Position numbers and translations under genes: made by a program. A model generated the notes under the pieces. The model searched no databases. It was not told the DNA's origin and saw only the letters and a list, made by a program, of their open reading frames with translations. This document shows positions 8,065-15,011 of a stretch of 25,306 nt of DNA, piece by piece (position 1 is the first letter of the stretch; every line of letters starts with the position of its first letter). This DNA is from JAWLCQ01 sp041687095 (GTDB lineage Bacteria > Planctomycetota > Phycisphaerae > SM23-33), in contig JAWLCQ010000057.1 in the NCBI GenBank assembly GCA_041687095.1, forward strand, positions 1-25,306, written 5' to 3'.

Positions 8065-8382
8065 TCACGCCGGGCTCGGATGCGAAGCGTGCGCGTGGCG
8101 GTGCTGGACGCCTCCCAGGGCCCTGTAGACGGCCGCGACGATCAGCGTCCCGACGAACGCGTCCACGAAGCCCCACAGCAGCCCCAGCAGCGCACCGGCC
8201 CAACTCGCCTCGTAGCCCCAGTAGATGCTCGCGAAGACCCGCACCATCTCGTGTGCGTACGTGGTCGTGTAGCTGGCGACGACGGCCATCAGGAACATCG
8301 CCGCCCCCCACACGATCCCCAACGCCAGCGCCAGGCGGATCGCCTTGGACCACGGGTACTCGGTTTCGTCAACCCGTACCAT
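8065..8382 (-). CDS. Small holin-like membrane protein
   Basis: 105 residues with two transmembrane helices, around residues 14-37 (IRLALALGIVWGAAMFLMAVV) and 58-85 (WAGALLGLLWGFVDAFVGTLIVAA). The spacing and the motifs GIVWG and GLLWGFVDAF match a small family often named bacteriophage holin in databases, although chromosomal copies have no demonstrated lytic role. ATG 8382 is the likely start: it is preceded by GGAGGTGATC, a complete match to the usual 16S 3' tail, 3 nt before the ATG. The upstream in-frame TTG at 8397 lies inside this ribosome binding site and is rejected. The gene stands alone, convergent with the prenyltransferase and divergent from the SDR gene. Confidence 0.75.
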   Translation of the reverse strand: MVRVDETEYPWSKAIRLALALGIVWGAAMFLMAVVASYTTTYAHEMVRVFASIYWGYEASWAGALLGLLWGFVDAFVGTLIVAAVYRALGGVQHRHAHASHPSPA

Positions 8383-8432
8383 AGGGATCACCTCCAAGTC
8401 ATTGTAGCGGTCCTATGATTCTCCGCGACTCC

Positions 8433-8593
8433 GACACAGGGCAAAGGCGTCTGTGGATCCTGCAAGGCGGGCGGGGATGCAGGGGATGCAAGGGAGAAGA
8501 CCGGATTCACTCCGATCCCCTGCATCCCCTGCATCCCCGCTCTTTCCGGCAGGAAGGGTGAGTTGCGAGGATACTGCCGGACACAGGGAAAGG
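8433..8593. repeat. Long palindrome flanked by imperfect direct repeats (MITE-like)
   Basis: The arms GCGGGGATGCAGGGGATGCA (8471-8490) and its exact complement (8521-8540) are 20 bp long and extend inward to 24 of 25 pairs. Outer arms TCCTGC (8458-8463) and GCAGGA (8549-8554) lengthen the stem. Each arm holds two GGGGATGCA units. GACACAGGG-C-AAAGG (8433-8447) and GACACAGGG-AAAGG (8580-8593) flank the structure as direct repeats. It fills the divergent gap between the holin-like and SDR genes. Confidence 0.7.
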
Positions 8594-8601
8594 GTGACTC
8601 C

Positions 8602-9486
8602 ATGGCGATCTGGAAGCGGTTGGACGGGAAGGTGGCGATCGTGACGGGCGGGGCGACGGGGATCGGGGAGGCGATCTGTCATCGCCTGGGCAAGGACGGG
8701 GCGAAGGTCGTGGTGTGTGGTCTGCCCGCCGACCCGGTCGCCGAGGTCGTGGGGGCGATGCGTCGTCACGACGGGACGGGCGTGGGGTTCGAGGGCGACG
8801 TGTCGCAGGACGAGCAGGCGAAGGCGTGCGTGCGGAAGGCGATCGACGAGTTCGGGCGGCTGGACATCCTGGTCAACAACGCCGGCACGTTCCAGACCGT
8901 CGCGGACGTCGACGACTTCCCCGTGGAGGACTTCGACTACATGACGCGGATGAACGTCCGCTCGGTGTTCCTGATGACGAAGTACGCCCTGCCGCACCTG
9001 CGGAAGTCTCGCGGGGTGGTGCTCTCCACCGGCAGCGAGGCGGGGCTGCTCGGGCAGCCCTCCTGCGCCCCCTACGCGGGCACGAAGGCGTGGATCCACG
9101 CGTTCATGCGGAGCGTGGCGCTGGAGCAGGCGAAGCACGGCGTGCGGGCGAACTGCGTCTGCCCCGGGCCCATCGATACGCAGTGGCACGACGTGGGGGC
9201 GAGCCCCATGACGGAGAAGATGGAGCAGGACATCCTCGACGCCACCCCCCTCGGCCGCCGGGGCACCCCCGAGGAGGCCGCCAACGTCTTCGCCTTCCTG
9301 GCGTCCGACGAGGCGAGCTTCATCACCGGGGCGCTGTACTTCGTGGATGGGGGGATCTCGATCAGCCGCGGCGCCACTGGCCGCGACGTGCCCGAGGACC
9401 TCCGGCACGCCCCCCCGGGGCACCTGGAGCTGGAGCACAGCAAGGAAGGGCTGGAGGGTAAGGAGATCCACCGATTGGCGTCGTAG
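8602..9486 (+). CDS. Short-chain dehydrogenase/reductase (SDR), classical type
   Basis: 294 residues. SDR enzymes are NAD(P)H-dependent oxidoreductases with a Rossmann fold. Every hallmark is present: cofactor motif TGGATGIG near residue 15, NNAG (about 93-96), the catalytic Ser in VVLSTGSEAG, YAGTK as the YxxxK pair, and the PGPIDTQ segment after it. The core ends with ITGALYFVDGG, and about 35 further residues form a charged C-terminal extension. The substrate cannot be predicted. ATG 8602 is preceded by AAAGGGTGACTCC; the upstream in-frame start at 8563 would add residues before the usual SDR N-terminus. The stop lies 7 bp before the attL repeat, so the gene escaped disruption by the integrated element. 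Confidence 0.93.
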   Translation: MAIWKRLDGKVAIVTGGATGIGEAICHRLGKDGAKVVVCGLPADPVAEVVGAMRRHDGTGVGFEGDVSQDEQAKACVRKAIDEFGRLDILVNNAGTFQTVADVDDFPVEDFDYMTRMNVRSVFLMTKYALPHLRKSRGVVLSTGSEAGLLGQPSCAPYAGTKAWIHAFMRSVALEQAKHGVRANCVCPGPIDTQWHDVGASPMTEKMEQDILDATPLGRRGTPEEAANVFAFLASDEASFITGALYFVDGGISISRGATGRDVPEDLRHAPPGHLELEHSKEGLEGKEIHRLAS

Positions 9487-9493
9487 CGAAAAC

Positions 9494-9535
9494 TGGGGGA
9501 GCAGGGACTCGAACCCTGAACCTACGGCTTAAAAG
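9494..9535 (-). repeat. attL: displaced 3' half of tRNA-Lys
   Basis: These 42 bases are identical to 20952-20993 and cover the tRNA from the first base of the anticodon loop to the discriminator base. Identity stops at 9536. The 5' half of a tRNA is missing, so this is not a working gene but the host's original 3' end displaced by integration. Confidence 0.9.
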
Positions 9536-9586
9536 ACGGGGCACGTTACTATTCTATCTGCTGCCGGCATGGCAACTTATGACATT

Positions 9587-9684
9587 GACGCTTGCGCTTA
9601 CATGGGTTGCGTCGTCCCGGTGTGTCCGCGTCCGTCCGGCGGTGTTCATCTTTTCCGCTTCATTGTCATAGCGCGTGTCCTACC
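9587..9684. promoter_or_regulatory. Candidate left arm-type integrase sites
   Basis: Two 10-mers lie in the 144-bp non-coding stretch inside attL: GACGCTTGCG (9587-9596) and GTGTCCTACC (9675-9684, overlapping the stop of the tape measure gene). Both recur in the same orientation inside attR, at 20851-20860 and 20873-20882. Arm-type binding sites at both ends are expected for this kind of integrase, but chance cannot be excluded. Confidence 0.3.
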
Positions 9685-11935
9685 CGAAAACGAGCTGAGC
9701 CCGGCGGGCTTCCTCCAGGAGCCTCTGCGTGTTCCTGGCGGTCTCCTTGCCGACCGCGAGGATGCCCCTGAGGTTCTCTGTCTGGGATCGGCTGTCGAGG
9801 TCCTTGATTCCGGCGGCGCTGAAGGTCCCCCGCGTGACAATCTGCAGGGTTTGGCTGGCTGCCCCCGATGCCGCCTGCAGTTGCTCCCGGAGGGCATACT
9901 CCTGCCTCACGAGATCGACGTTCTGACCGGCCGCGACGGCGGCCTCGATGGCCCGCTGCCGCTGCAGGTCCAGGAGGGCCCGCTCCAGTTCAACGCCTTC
10001 GAGCATGGTGCGGAGCCTGAGTTCCTCGATCTCCTGGGAACGGGCGGCGTCGGCGTCCAGGCGGGCCTGCTTGCGGGCCTCGAATTCCTCGATCTCCCGC
10101 CGCCTCGCCTCCGCGGCCTCTTCGTCCAGTTGCTTCTGCAGGGCGGCGGTTTCCAGGTCCCAGGCACGGCGGATGTCCCGCAGCGTCTCGGCGCTGGCCT
10201 GGGCTTCCTGGGCCTTCTTGATCTCGTGCTCGTAGCGATCGTCCAGGATGGCGAGTTCCCGCTGTCGGCGGTCTTCGATCTGCCCGAGTTGGAGCTGATG
10301 CACGCGTCGGGCCCAATCCTCCGCGCTCTCGCCCGTCGCCTGGGCGGGGGCGGAGCCCATGGCGCCCGGGGCGGCGGCGGTGGGCGTGTAATCCTGCACC
10401 CCCTCGAGCTGCTGCCGCAAGCCCGCTTCCAGGTCGCGGATCCTCTGTAGTTCGTCGCCAAACTCCGCCACTTCGTCCCCGACGCTCCGGGCGATCCCGA
10501 TCCAACTGCCCGCCTCCCTCGCTCCACCGGCAAGCCAGTTGGTGCCCTGCACGCGGGCCTGGGCGGATGCGACCTTGTTGTATTCCGCGTAGAGTTCCGC
10601 CAGCTTCGTCTCAAGCTGAAGCTGCCGCTGTTTCCGCATCTCGCCCGTGATCCGCTCCATGGCGGTCGCCTGCACGCCGATGGCGTTGCCCATGGCGTCC
10701 CAGGTGATCCCGATTTCGCCGTAGCGGTCCCGAAGCTCCTTGGCGATGGCGTTCGCCCGTAGCTGCTCCTGGGCGGTCCTGCTCTGCTTGCTGAGGATCT
10801 CCGTGAGCGTCTGCAGGCGTGCCCGGTCTTCCGCGTGGGCGGCGGCCTGCTCGGAGAGGGCCTTGTCGAGTTCATCCCGGAGCACCTGGGATGCGATGAT
10901 GGCCTTGTCCGTCGCCATCGTCATACGCCCGAGGGCAACCGCCACGGCCGCAAGGGCCGCCGCGACGGCCACGGCGGGATTTGCCGCCAGGAACGCCAGG
11001 CTCTTGCTGAGCACTCCGATGCCCGTGCTCGCCATGGTGGCGACCTTGCCCACGGCCACCAGCGCCACCCCGAGCGCGGCGGCCCCTGCCGCCACCTTCG
11101 TCAAGGTGATGATGAGCCCGGTATGCTCCCGAGCCCATGCCGCCACGCGGTTGACCAGCCCCGCCACCTTCGCGAGAAGCTCGGTTGCGAGGGGGAGCAC
11201 GGCGGTCCCGATCTCCGCGGCGGTATCGGACAGGCGGGCCTTGAGGGCCTTCATCTGGTTGGCGAAGCTGCCCGCGGTACGGGCGGCGTCGCCCTGGGCG
11301 GCGGTGGTGCCCGCCATGATGATGTTCAAGCGGGCCTGCACCTTCGCCGCATTGTCCGCCGCCTTGGGGTCCAGCCCCATGCGGAGAAGCTCCTGCCCTA
11401 CGGCCGCCTCACTCACGATGACGCCGTACTTCTTCATCACCTCGCCCGAGCCGGTGAGGGCGGCCTGCAGGTCCCGCATGGTGTCCGCGTCCTGCGTGTT
11501 GTTGAAGCTCGCCAGGTCCACCGCGAGTTTCGTGACGGTCTTGCTCAGTTCCTCCGCGGCCCCTGGCTCAAAGCCCAAGGGGATGAACAGGTCCTGGGAG
11601 CCCGCCAAAAAGCCCGCGACCTCCTTCTTCGAGCGCCCGATCTGGCCCGCGAACTCGTCGCCCCACTCCTTCATCCGGCCCGCGGAACGGCCGAAGACCG
11701 TATTGAACTTGCTCATGGTCTCCTGGAGGTCGCTGGCGGCGAAGACGGCGGCGGTGATCGGCGCGAGGGCGACACCGCTCATTGACGCCATGGCCGTGCC
11801 GATCTTCCCGGCGGAGGCACCGAAGGATCTCAGCCTCGCCTGGGCGGCCTTGAGCCCCGCCTCGAACCGGCTGTTGTCCGTCCCCATCTCGACGTACGCC
11901 TTGCCCGCCCGGATGCCGCCTGATTTGCCTGCCAT
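9680..11935 (-). CDS. Phage tail tape measure protein (TP901 type)
   Basis: 751 residues. Tape measure proteins set tail length and enter the cell with the DNA in long-tailed phages. The N-terminus AYVEMGTDNSRFEAGLKAAQ and the following SAGKIG and ITAAVFAASDLQETMSKFN match the TP901-core domain (about residues 10-250). A long hydrophobic stretch, about residues 274-338 (LIITLTKVAAGAAALGVALV and the following Ala/Val-rich run), is typical of these proteins. The C-terminal third is coiled coil, rich in RRREIEEFEARKQ-like text. Start ATG 11935 has AAAGGA 8 nt upstream. It is the last gene before attL. Unlike in ordinary prophages, no tail tube or chaperone genes precede it, and a 296-bp non-coding gap separates it from the gene upstream. 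Confidence 0.9.
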   Translation of the reverse strand: MAGKSGGIRAGKAYVEMGTDNSRFEAGLKAAQARLRSFGASAGKIGTAMASMSGVALAPITAAVFAASDLQETMSKFNTVFGRSAGRMKEWGDEFAGQIGRSKKEVAGFLAGSQDLFIPLGFEPGAAEELSKTVTKLAVDLASFNNTQDADTMRDLQAALTGSGEVMKKYGVIVSEAAVGQELLRMGLDPKAADNAAKVQARLNIIMAGTTAAQGDAARTAGSFANQMKALKARLSDTAAEIGTAVLPLATELLAKVAGLVNRVAAWAREHTGLIITLTKVAAGAAALGVALVAVGKVATMASTGIGVLSKSLAFLAANPAVAVAAALAAVAVALGRMTMATDKAIIASQVLRDELDKALSEQAAAHAEDRARLQTLTEILSKQSRTAQEQLRANAIAKELRDRYGEIGITWDAMGNAIGVQATAMERITGEMRKQRQLQLETKLAELYAEYNKVASAQARVQGTNWLAGGAREAGSWIGIARSVGDEVAEFGDELQRIRDLEAGLRQQLEGVQDYTPTAAAPGAMGSAPAQATGESAEDWARRVHQLQLGQIEDRRQRELAILDDRYEHEIKKAQEAQASAETLRDIRRAWDLETAALQKQLDEEAAEARRREIEEFEARKQARLDADAARSQEIEELRLRTMLEGVELERALLDLQRQRAIEAAVAAGQNVDLVRQEYALREQLQAASGAASQTLQIVTRGTFSAAGIKDLDSRSQTENLRGILAVGKETARNTQRLLEEARRAQLVFG

Positions 11936-11968
11936 GGGTCAATTCCTTTCGTGTCTCCGTCCAGACTC

Positions 11969-12004
11969 GGGGGCCGCGGGATGCTGCCGCATCCCACGGC
12001 CCCC
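11969..12004 (-). other. Strong 16-bp hairpin upstream of the tape measure gene
   Basis: Arms 11969-11984 and 11989-12004 pair over 16 bp with a single mismatch and a 4-nt loop. It lies 34-69 nt before the tape measure start, inside its likely mRNA leader. There is no T tract, so a regulatory or processing role is as likely as termination. The rest of the 296-bp gap (11936-12231) has no convincing gene. Confidence 0.5.
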
Positions 12005-12212
12005 TCCGTCCTGGCTCGCTTGCCAAAGAACCCCGAAGAGCAAGCGGTTCGTGCCACGCGCTCAGGTCCTTCCTGGACCCGATCCGGCCTGGCTTGTGGC
12101 TCCAGTTTAAGGAGTACACGGCCACCAGCCCGCCGCACGCGACCCGCCCGTCCTGCCCCTCCGTGCTTACGTCCAGTGACCGCGACGGAGGGGACAGGCG
12201 GGGAGTTTCAAC

Positions 12213-12231
12213 GGTCGGGGCCTCCCCGACC
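12213..12231 (-). terminator. Terminator-like hairpin after the structural protein gene
   Basis: GGTCGGGG-CCT-CCCCGACC is a perfect 8-bp stem with a 3-nt loop that begins directly after the stop codon of the gene ending at 12232. It is followed on the minus strand by GTTGAAAC rather than a T run, so termination may be weak or factor-dependent. Confidence 0.5.
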
Positions 12232-12909
12232 TTACGCTGCAGTGATGGCGATCGCCCCGGAGGCGTACACGCGGCCGTCGATGGCGGCCCAGGCGTACCG
12301 CGTGCCCGCCCCGCCGTTGTCGAGCGTGAGGACGATCGTGCCGTTGGCGTCCGAGACGACGCGGAAGGCCTCATCGGCGGGCAGGGTCCCGCGCTGGGTC
12401 CCGGTGGTGACGGTGAAGGCGCTGAGGGCGTCATAGCCGTAGTCGTCGGCGGTCCCGCTCCAGACCTCGGCGACGAACGGGGCGGCGAGGGCGCTGCCGG
12501 CGGCGTCCTGGGCCTGGATGGTGAGCGTCGCGGTCCCGTCGCCCGCGTCCACGGCCGACAGCGTCAGGGAGGGGATGCGGTCCTGGACGTCGGCGGAGCA
12601 CTTGGCAACGCTCACCGCCCCGGCCTGGATGGCTTCTTCGTCCACGGCGTCGGCCTCGATGGCGGTGGTTCCGTCCGCGGCGATGGAAATCGCCCCCGAC
12701 ACCGCGACGGCCTCGCCCGTGCCCTCCGCGTTGCCGACGATGACCTTGCCCTCGGCGAGCGCGATGGCGTTGGTTTCGGGTGCGATCGGGCCGCTGTACC
12801 CGCCGTCCTCTTCGAGGTTCTGCACGCGGTCCCCGAGTCGGAAGGACTTCGGCGCGGCGAACCCGCCGTTGAGCTGTTCGATTCCGGCCTGTTCGTAGTC
12901 AATCGGCAT
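12232..12909 (-). CDS. Phage-like beta-rich structural protein
   Basis: 225 residues, start ATG 12909 with AGGAG 9 nt upstream. The N-terminal third (MPIDYEQAGIEQLNGGFAAP) has a helical start. The middle holds short valine/alanine/glycine beta repeats around GKVIVGNAEGTGEAVAVSG. The C-terminal 110 residues (LTIQAQDAAGSALAAPFVAE through DGRVYASGAIAI) look like an Ig-like beta sandwich of a kind common in phage particle or decoration proteins. I cannot say which particle part it is. It lies between the coiled-coil-rich gene and the tape measure gene, consistent with a head, tail or fibre role. The stop is followed by a terminator-like hairpin. Confidence 0.65.
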   Translation of the reverse strand: MPIDYEQAGIEQLNGGFAAPKSFRLGDRVQNLEEDGGYSGPIAPETNAIALAEGKVIVGNAEGTGEAVAVSGAISIAADGTTAIEADAVDEEAIQAGAVSVAKCSADVQDRIPSLTLSAVDAGDGTATLTIQAQDAAGSALAAPFVAEVWSGTADDYGYDALSAFTVTTGTQRGTLPADEAFRVVSDANGTIVLTLDNGGAGTRYAWAAIDGRVYASGAIAITAA

Positions 12910-12969
12910 GTCTCTGTTCTCCTGGCGGTCTTGGTTGCCGCCTCTGTGGATCTGTGTTCGCGAAGGCCC

Positions 12970-13545
12970 CTACCCCGCGGCGATGCGCGAGCGGGCGCGC
13001 TCCAGTTCGTCCCGGACCGCCTGGAGGGCTGCACGGTTGGCGTTGCGGCCGTCGTACGCGTGGGCGGCGTCACTGAGCATGCGGATTCGCTGCCGGGCCG
13101 CGACGAAGTCGGGGTGCGCGTGCACCATGCCCGGCGTGATCTTGCTGTGGTCCTGTTCCGTCACCGGAACGTCGTGATACCCGATCTTCACGAGCCGCTT
13201 TCGGACGCTGGCTTCGACGGCCTCCAGGGCCTCGCTCGCCTCACCGGCGGCCGCGGAGGCGTCCGCGTGTTCGCTGGTGTGGAAGGCGTCAACGTCCTTG
13301 CGAAGATTGACCTCGGACGCCAGCAGGTCCAGCCGCCGCGCCGCGAGGGCCTGGAGTTCGGCATAGGCCCCTGGGGGGAGTTCGGCGGCGTCCCCCCGGG
13401 TGAGTTCCTCCCGGCGGCGGTCCACTTCGCCGCGATCGTTCAGCAGCGCGACGATCCGGTCGTTCAGGCTCTTGGCGGCCGCGGCGGTCGCTTTCGCGAG
13501 GTAGTCGCCGATGGGGAGCGGGGCGAGCGGTGTCCAACGGGGCAT
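12970..13545 (-). CDS. Helical, coiled-coil-rich protein of unknown function
   Basis: 191 residues. No family is recognised. Almost the whole chain is charged and Ala/Leu-rich with heptad-like patterns (SLNDRIVALLNDRGEVDRRR; RRLDLLASEVNLRKDVDAFH; ALQAVRDELERARSRIAAG), suggesting a long helical or coiled-coil structure. The middle contains VKIGYHDVPVTEQDHSKITP. There is no signal peptide or membrane helix. ATG 13545 is preceded by AAAGGA 10 nt upstream. It begins 22 bp after the HTH gene and is followed after 60 bp by the structural gene, so all three are probably one transcript. A scaffold-like or assembly role is possible from its position and shape, but it is unproven. Confidence 0.65.
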   Translation of the reverse strand: MPRWTPLAPLPIGDYLAKATAAAAKSLNDRIVALLNDRGEVDRRREELTRGDAAELPPGAYAELQALAARRLDLLASEVNLRKDVDAFHTSEHADASAAAGEASEALEAVEASVRKRLVKIGYHDVPVTEQDHSKITPGMVHAHPDFVAARQRIRMLSDAAHAYDGRNANRAALQAVRDELERARSRIAAG

Positions 13546-13567
13546 GTTGCGTTCGTCCTTTCCGGCC

Positions 13568-14251
13568 TCAGAGGGCCGCTTCGAGGATCTGGCGGCGGTT
13601 GGCGGTGTCCATCATGATCGAGAGCGGGATCCTGCACGCGACTTGCTGCGCGGGGAGCTTGCCGATGTGGCGGAAGCGGATGCTTCGCCCCAGCATCTCC
13701 TGGAGGGCGAGGGCGGTGTATTGGTCGTAGTCCACCGGGGAGGCGTAGAGCTTCTCCAGGGGCTTGCCGCTGGCCTTGTTGAGCATTTGCCAGAGGACCT
13801 TGCGGAGGGTGTTCACCCCGAAGAGCACGAATTCCGACGAGTACCGCGACGGGGCTTTCTTCGGGCTCCCCAGGTAGCGGCGGGGCTGGGCGTTCATCGC
13901 GGCCCGCATGCCCGGCGTCATGCTCAGTTCGAGCTCCTCCACCTTGGGCGGTGGCTCGGGGACCTGCCGAGAAGCGGCCGCGATGAGGCTGCGCTCGAAG
14001 TCCATGGCCCGCCCGGTGGTGTCATCGTCGAACCAGTTGCCGGAGAGCTTGGGGCCGATTCGGTCGGGGGCACCGGCGGCGATGTAGCGGGCGAGTTCGG
14101 TCCCGGCGATCCTCCAGGGCCCATCGGTCCCGAGCCTCACGGCATCCAGCCGTCCGCGGGCGATGATGCGATGCAGGGCAATCGGGGAGATCTCCAACTC
14201 CGCCGCGGCCTGGTCGATGCTGAGATACCCTGTTGCGGTGGCCGTCGTCAT
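13568..14251 (-). CDS. HTH-domain protein of the element (MerR/excisionase-like N-terminus)
   Basis: 227 residues. The N-terminus GYLSIDQAAAELEISPIALH with R-rich GRLDAVRLGTDGPWRI (residues 8-50) is a HTH_17/MerR-like DNA-binding domain, as in excisionases and phage regulators. The remaining about 165 residues are unfamiliar and include a Pro-rich hinge (VPEPPPKVEELELSMTPGMR) and a helical C-terminus. ATG 14251 is chosen because GAAAGGAAACGCGAC precedes it; an upstream in-frame start at 14347 would add 32 residues without a ribosome binding site. It heads the structural group, after a 120-bp gap that holds a palindromic operator candidate. It may regulate this group, or be part of the particle machinery (small terminase subunits also carry such domains). 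Confidence 0.7.
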   Translation of the reverse strand: MTTATATGYLSIDQAAAELEISPIALHRIIARGRLDAVRLGTDGPWRIAGTELARYIAAGAPDRIGPKLSGNWFDDDTTGRAMDFERSLIAAASRQVPEPPPKVEELELSMTPGMRAAMNAQPRRYLGSPKKAPSRYSSEFVLFGVNTLRKVLWQMLNKASGKPLEKLYASPVDYDQYTALALQEMLGRSIRFRHIGKLPAQQVACRIPLSIMMDTANRRQILEAAL

Positions 14252-14340
14252 GTCGCGTTTCCTTTCGTGCGAGGTTCCATGTCTCTGCCGCCGATAGTGC
14301 CTGCCCGGGCTCCCCTGGGGCAAAAGCGAAATACACGCGT

Positions 14341-14357
14341 AATTCACTGAGTGAATT
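14341..14357. promoter_or_regulatory. Perfect 17-bp palindrome, operator candidate
   Basis: AATTCACTGAGTGAATT is a perfect palindrome (8-1-8) and strikingly AT-rich for this DNA. It lies about 90 bp upstream of the HTH gene start and 15 bp after the preceding stop. On the minus strand the sequence around it could supply a weak -35 (TTCACT) with TATTTC 16 bp later, so a bound repressor would block it. Confidence 0.45.
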
Positions 14358-14371
14358 CTTTCTCTCGCCGT

Positions 14372-14740
14372 TCAATGGGTGGGGCCTGGCTCGGCCGGGT
14401 GATTCTCATAGGTGACGTCGATGCGGGCGAGCCCGCAGTCGGTGCAACTGGTGTGCTGGCAGACCATGAGGTTCCACCGCCGCCCGTCGCGTTCGTAGGA
14501 CCCCAAGAGTTCCCGTCTTCGGGTGTACTTTGATCGGCGGGTGCTCTCGCACCGCGGACAGCGGGACGCGTACACGGTGGCGCGAGCCTCAATGTCCTGG
14601 GTCTTGGCCCCCTTGGGGCGGCCCCTCCGCCGTGCGGGTGCCTCCGGGGTTTCCTCGCGTCGGGGGGCTGGCCTGCTTGGCTTGGCCTGTCGAACGCCAC
14701 CGTTTCGGGGGGCTCGTGGGCGTTTGGTGGGCGTGCTCAT
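14372..14740 (-). CDS. AT-hook and zinc-ribbon protein
   Basis: 122 residues. The N-terminal 50 residues are basic and Pro-rich, and contain an AT-hook (RRRGRPKG, 37-44), a minor-groove DNA-binding motif. A zinc-ribbon-like domain follows: CPRC (61-64) and CQHTSCTDCG, with C99 and C102 as the second pair. It is probably a small DNA-binding protein that regulates transcription or helps DNA packaging or replication. Start ATG 14740 has GGAG 9 nt upstream. It lies between the second recombinase and the HTH gene, on the same strand. Confidence 0.65.
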   Translation of the reverse strand: MSTPTKRPRAPRNGGVRQAKPSRPAPRREETPEAPARRRGRPKGAKTQDIEARATVYASRCPRCESTRRSKYTRRRELLGSYERDGRRWNLMVCQHTSCTDCGLARIDVTYENHPAEPGPTH

Positions 14741-15011
14741 GGTTGGGATCTCCGTCTGTGGCGAATCAGAGGATGAGGGACGGGCCCCCGTACTGATCGG
14801 GCCTGGGGGGCCGCTCCGACCGGGCTTCTCCCGTACGGAAAGCAAGCCCACGCAACAATTCGACTGTTCCCATGGCCAGCGCCCGAGCATTCGGGAAAGT
14901 AGTACCTACGGGCCTCCCGAAACCCCCTCCGCCGCCGGAGGTTGCGCTCGCCGCGCCGGTCGTTTGATTGCAAGGGTTTACGTTCACGTTAGCACCAGTT
15001 ATCAAGGCTTA
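14741..15011. other. Non-coding stretch with an AT-richer patch next to the second recombinase
   Basis: No convincing gene. From 14965 to 15016 the DNA becomes AT-richer (TTTACGTTCACGTTAGC, then TTATCA-AGGC-TTATCA, a short direct repeat). It abuts the 3' end of the recombinase gene, so it is a candidate crossover site for that enzyme. A leftward promoter for the next gene is the alternative. No second copy was seen in the window. Confidence 0.3.

Noticed and set aside
9494..9566. A second tRNA-Lys gene
   Set aside because: Only the 3' half is present; sequence beyond 9535 cannot form the 5' acceptor or D arm.
14766..15005. 79-codon minus-strand frame in the gap before the AT-hook gene
   Set aside because: Starts at TTG without a ribosome binding site, and the Gly-rich product resembles nothing.
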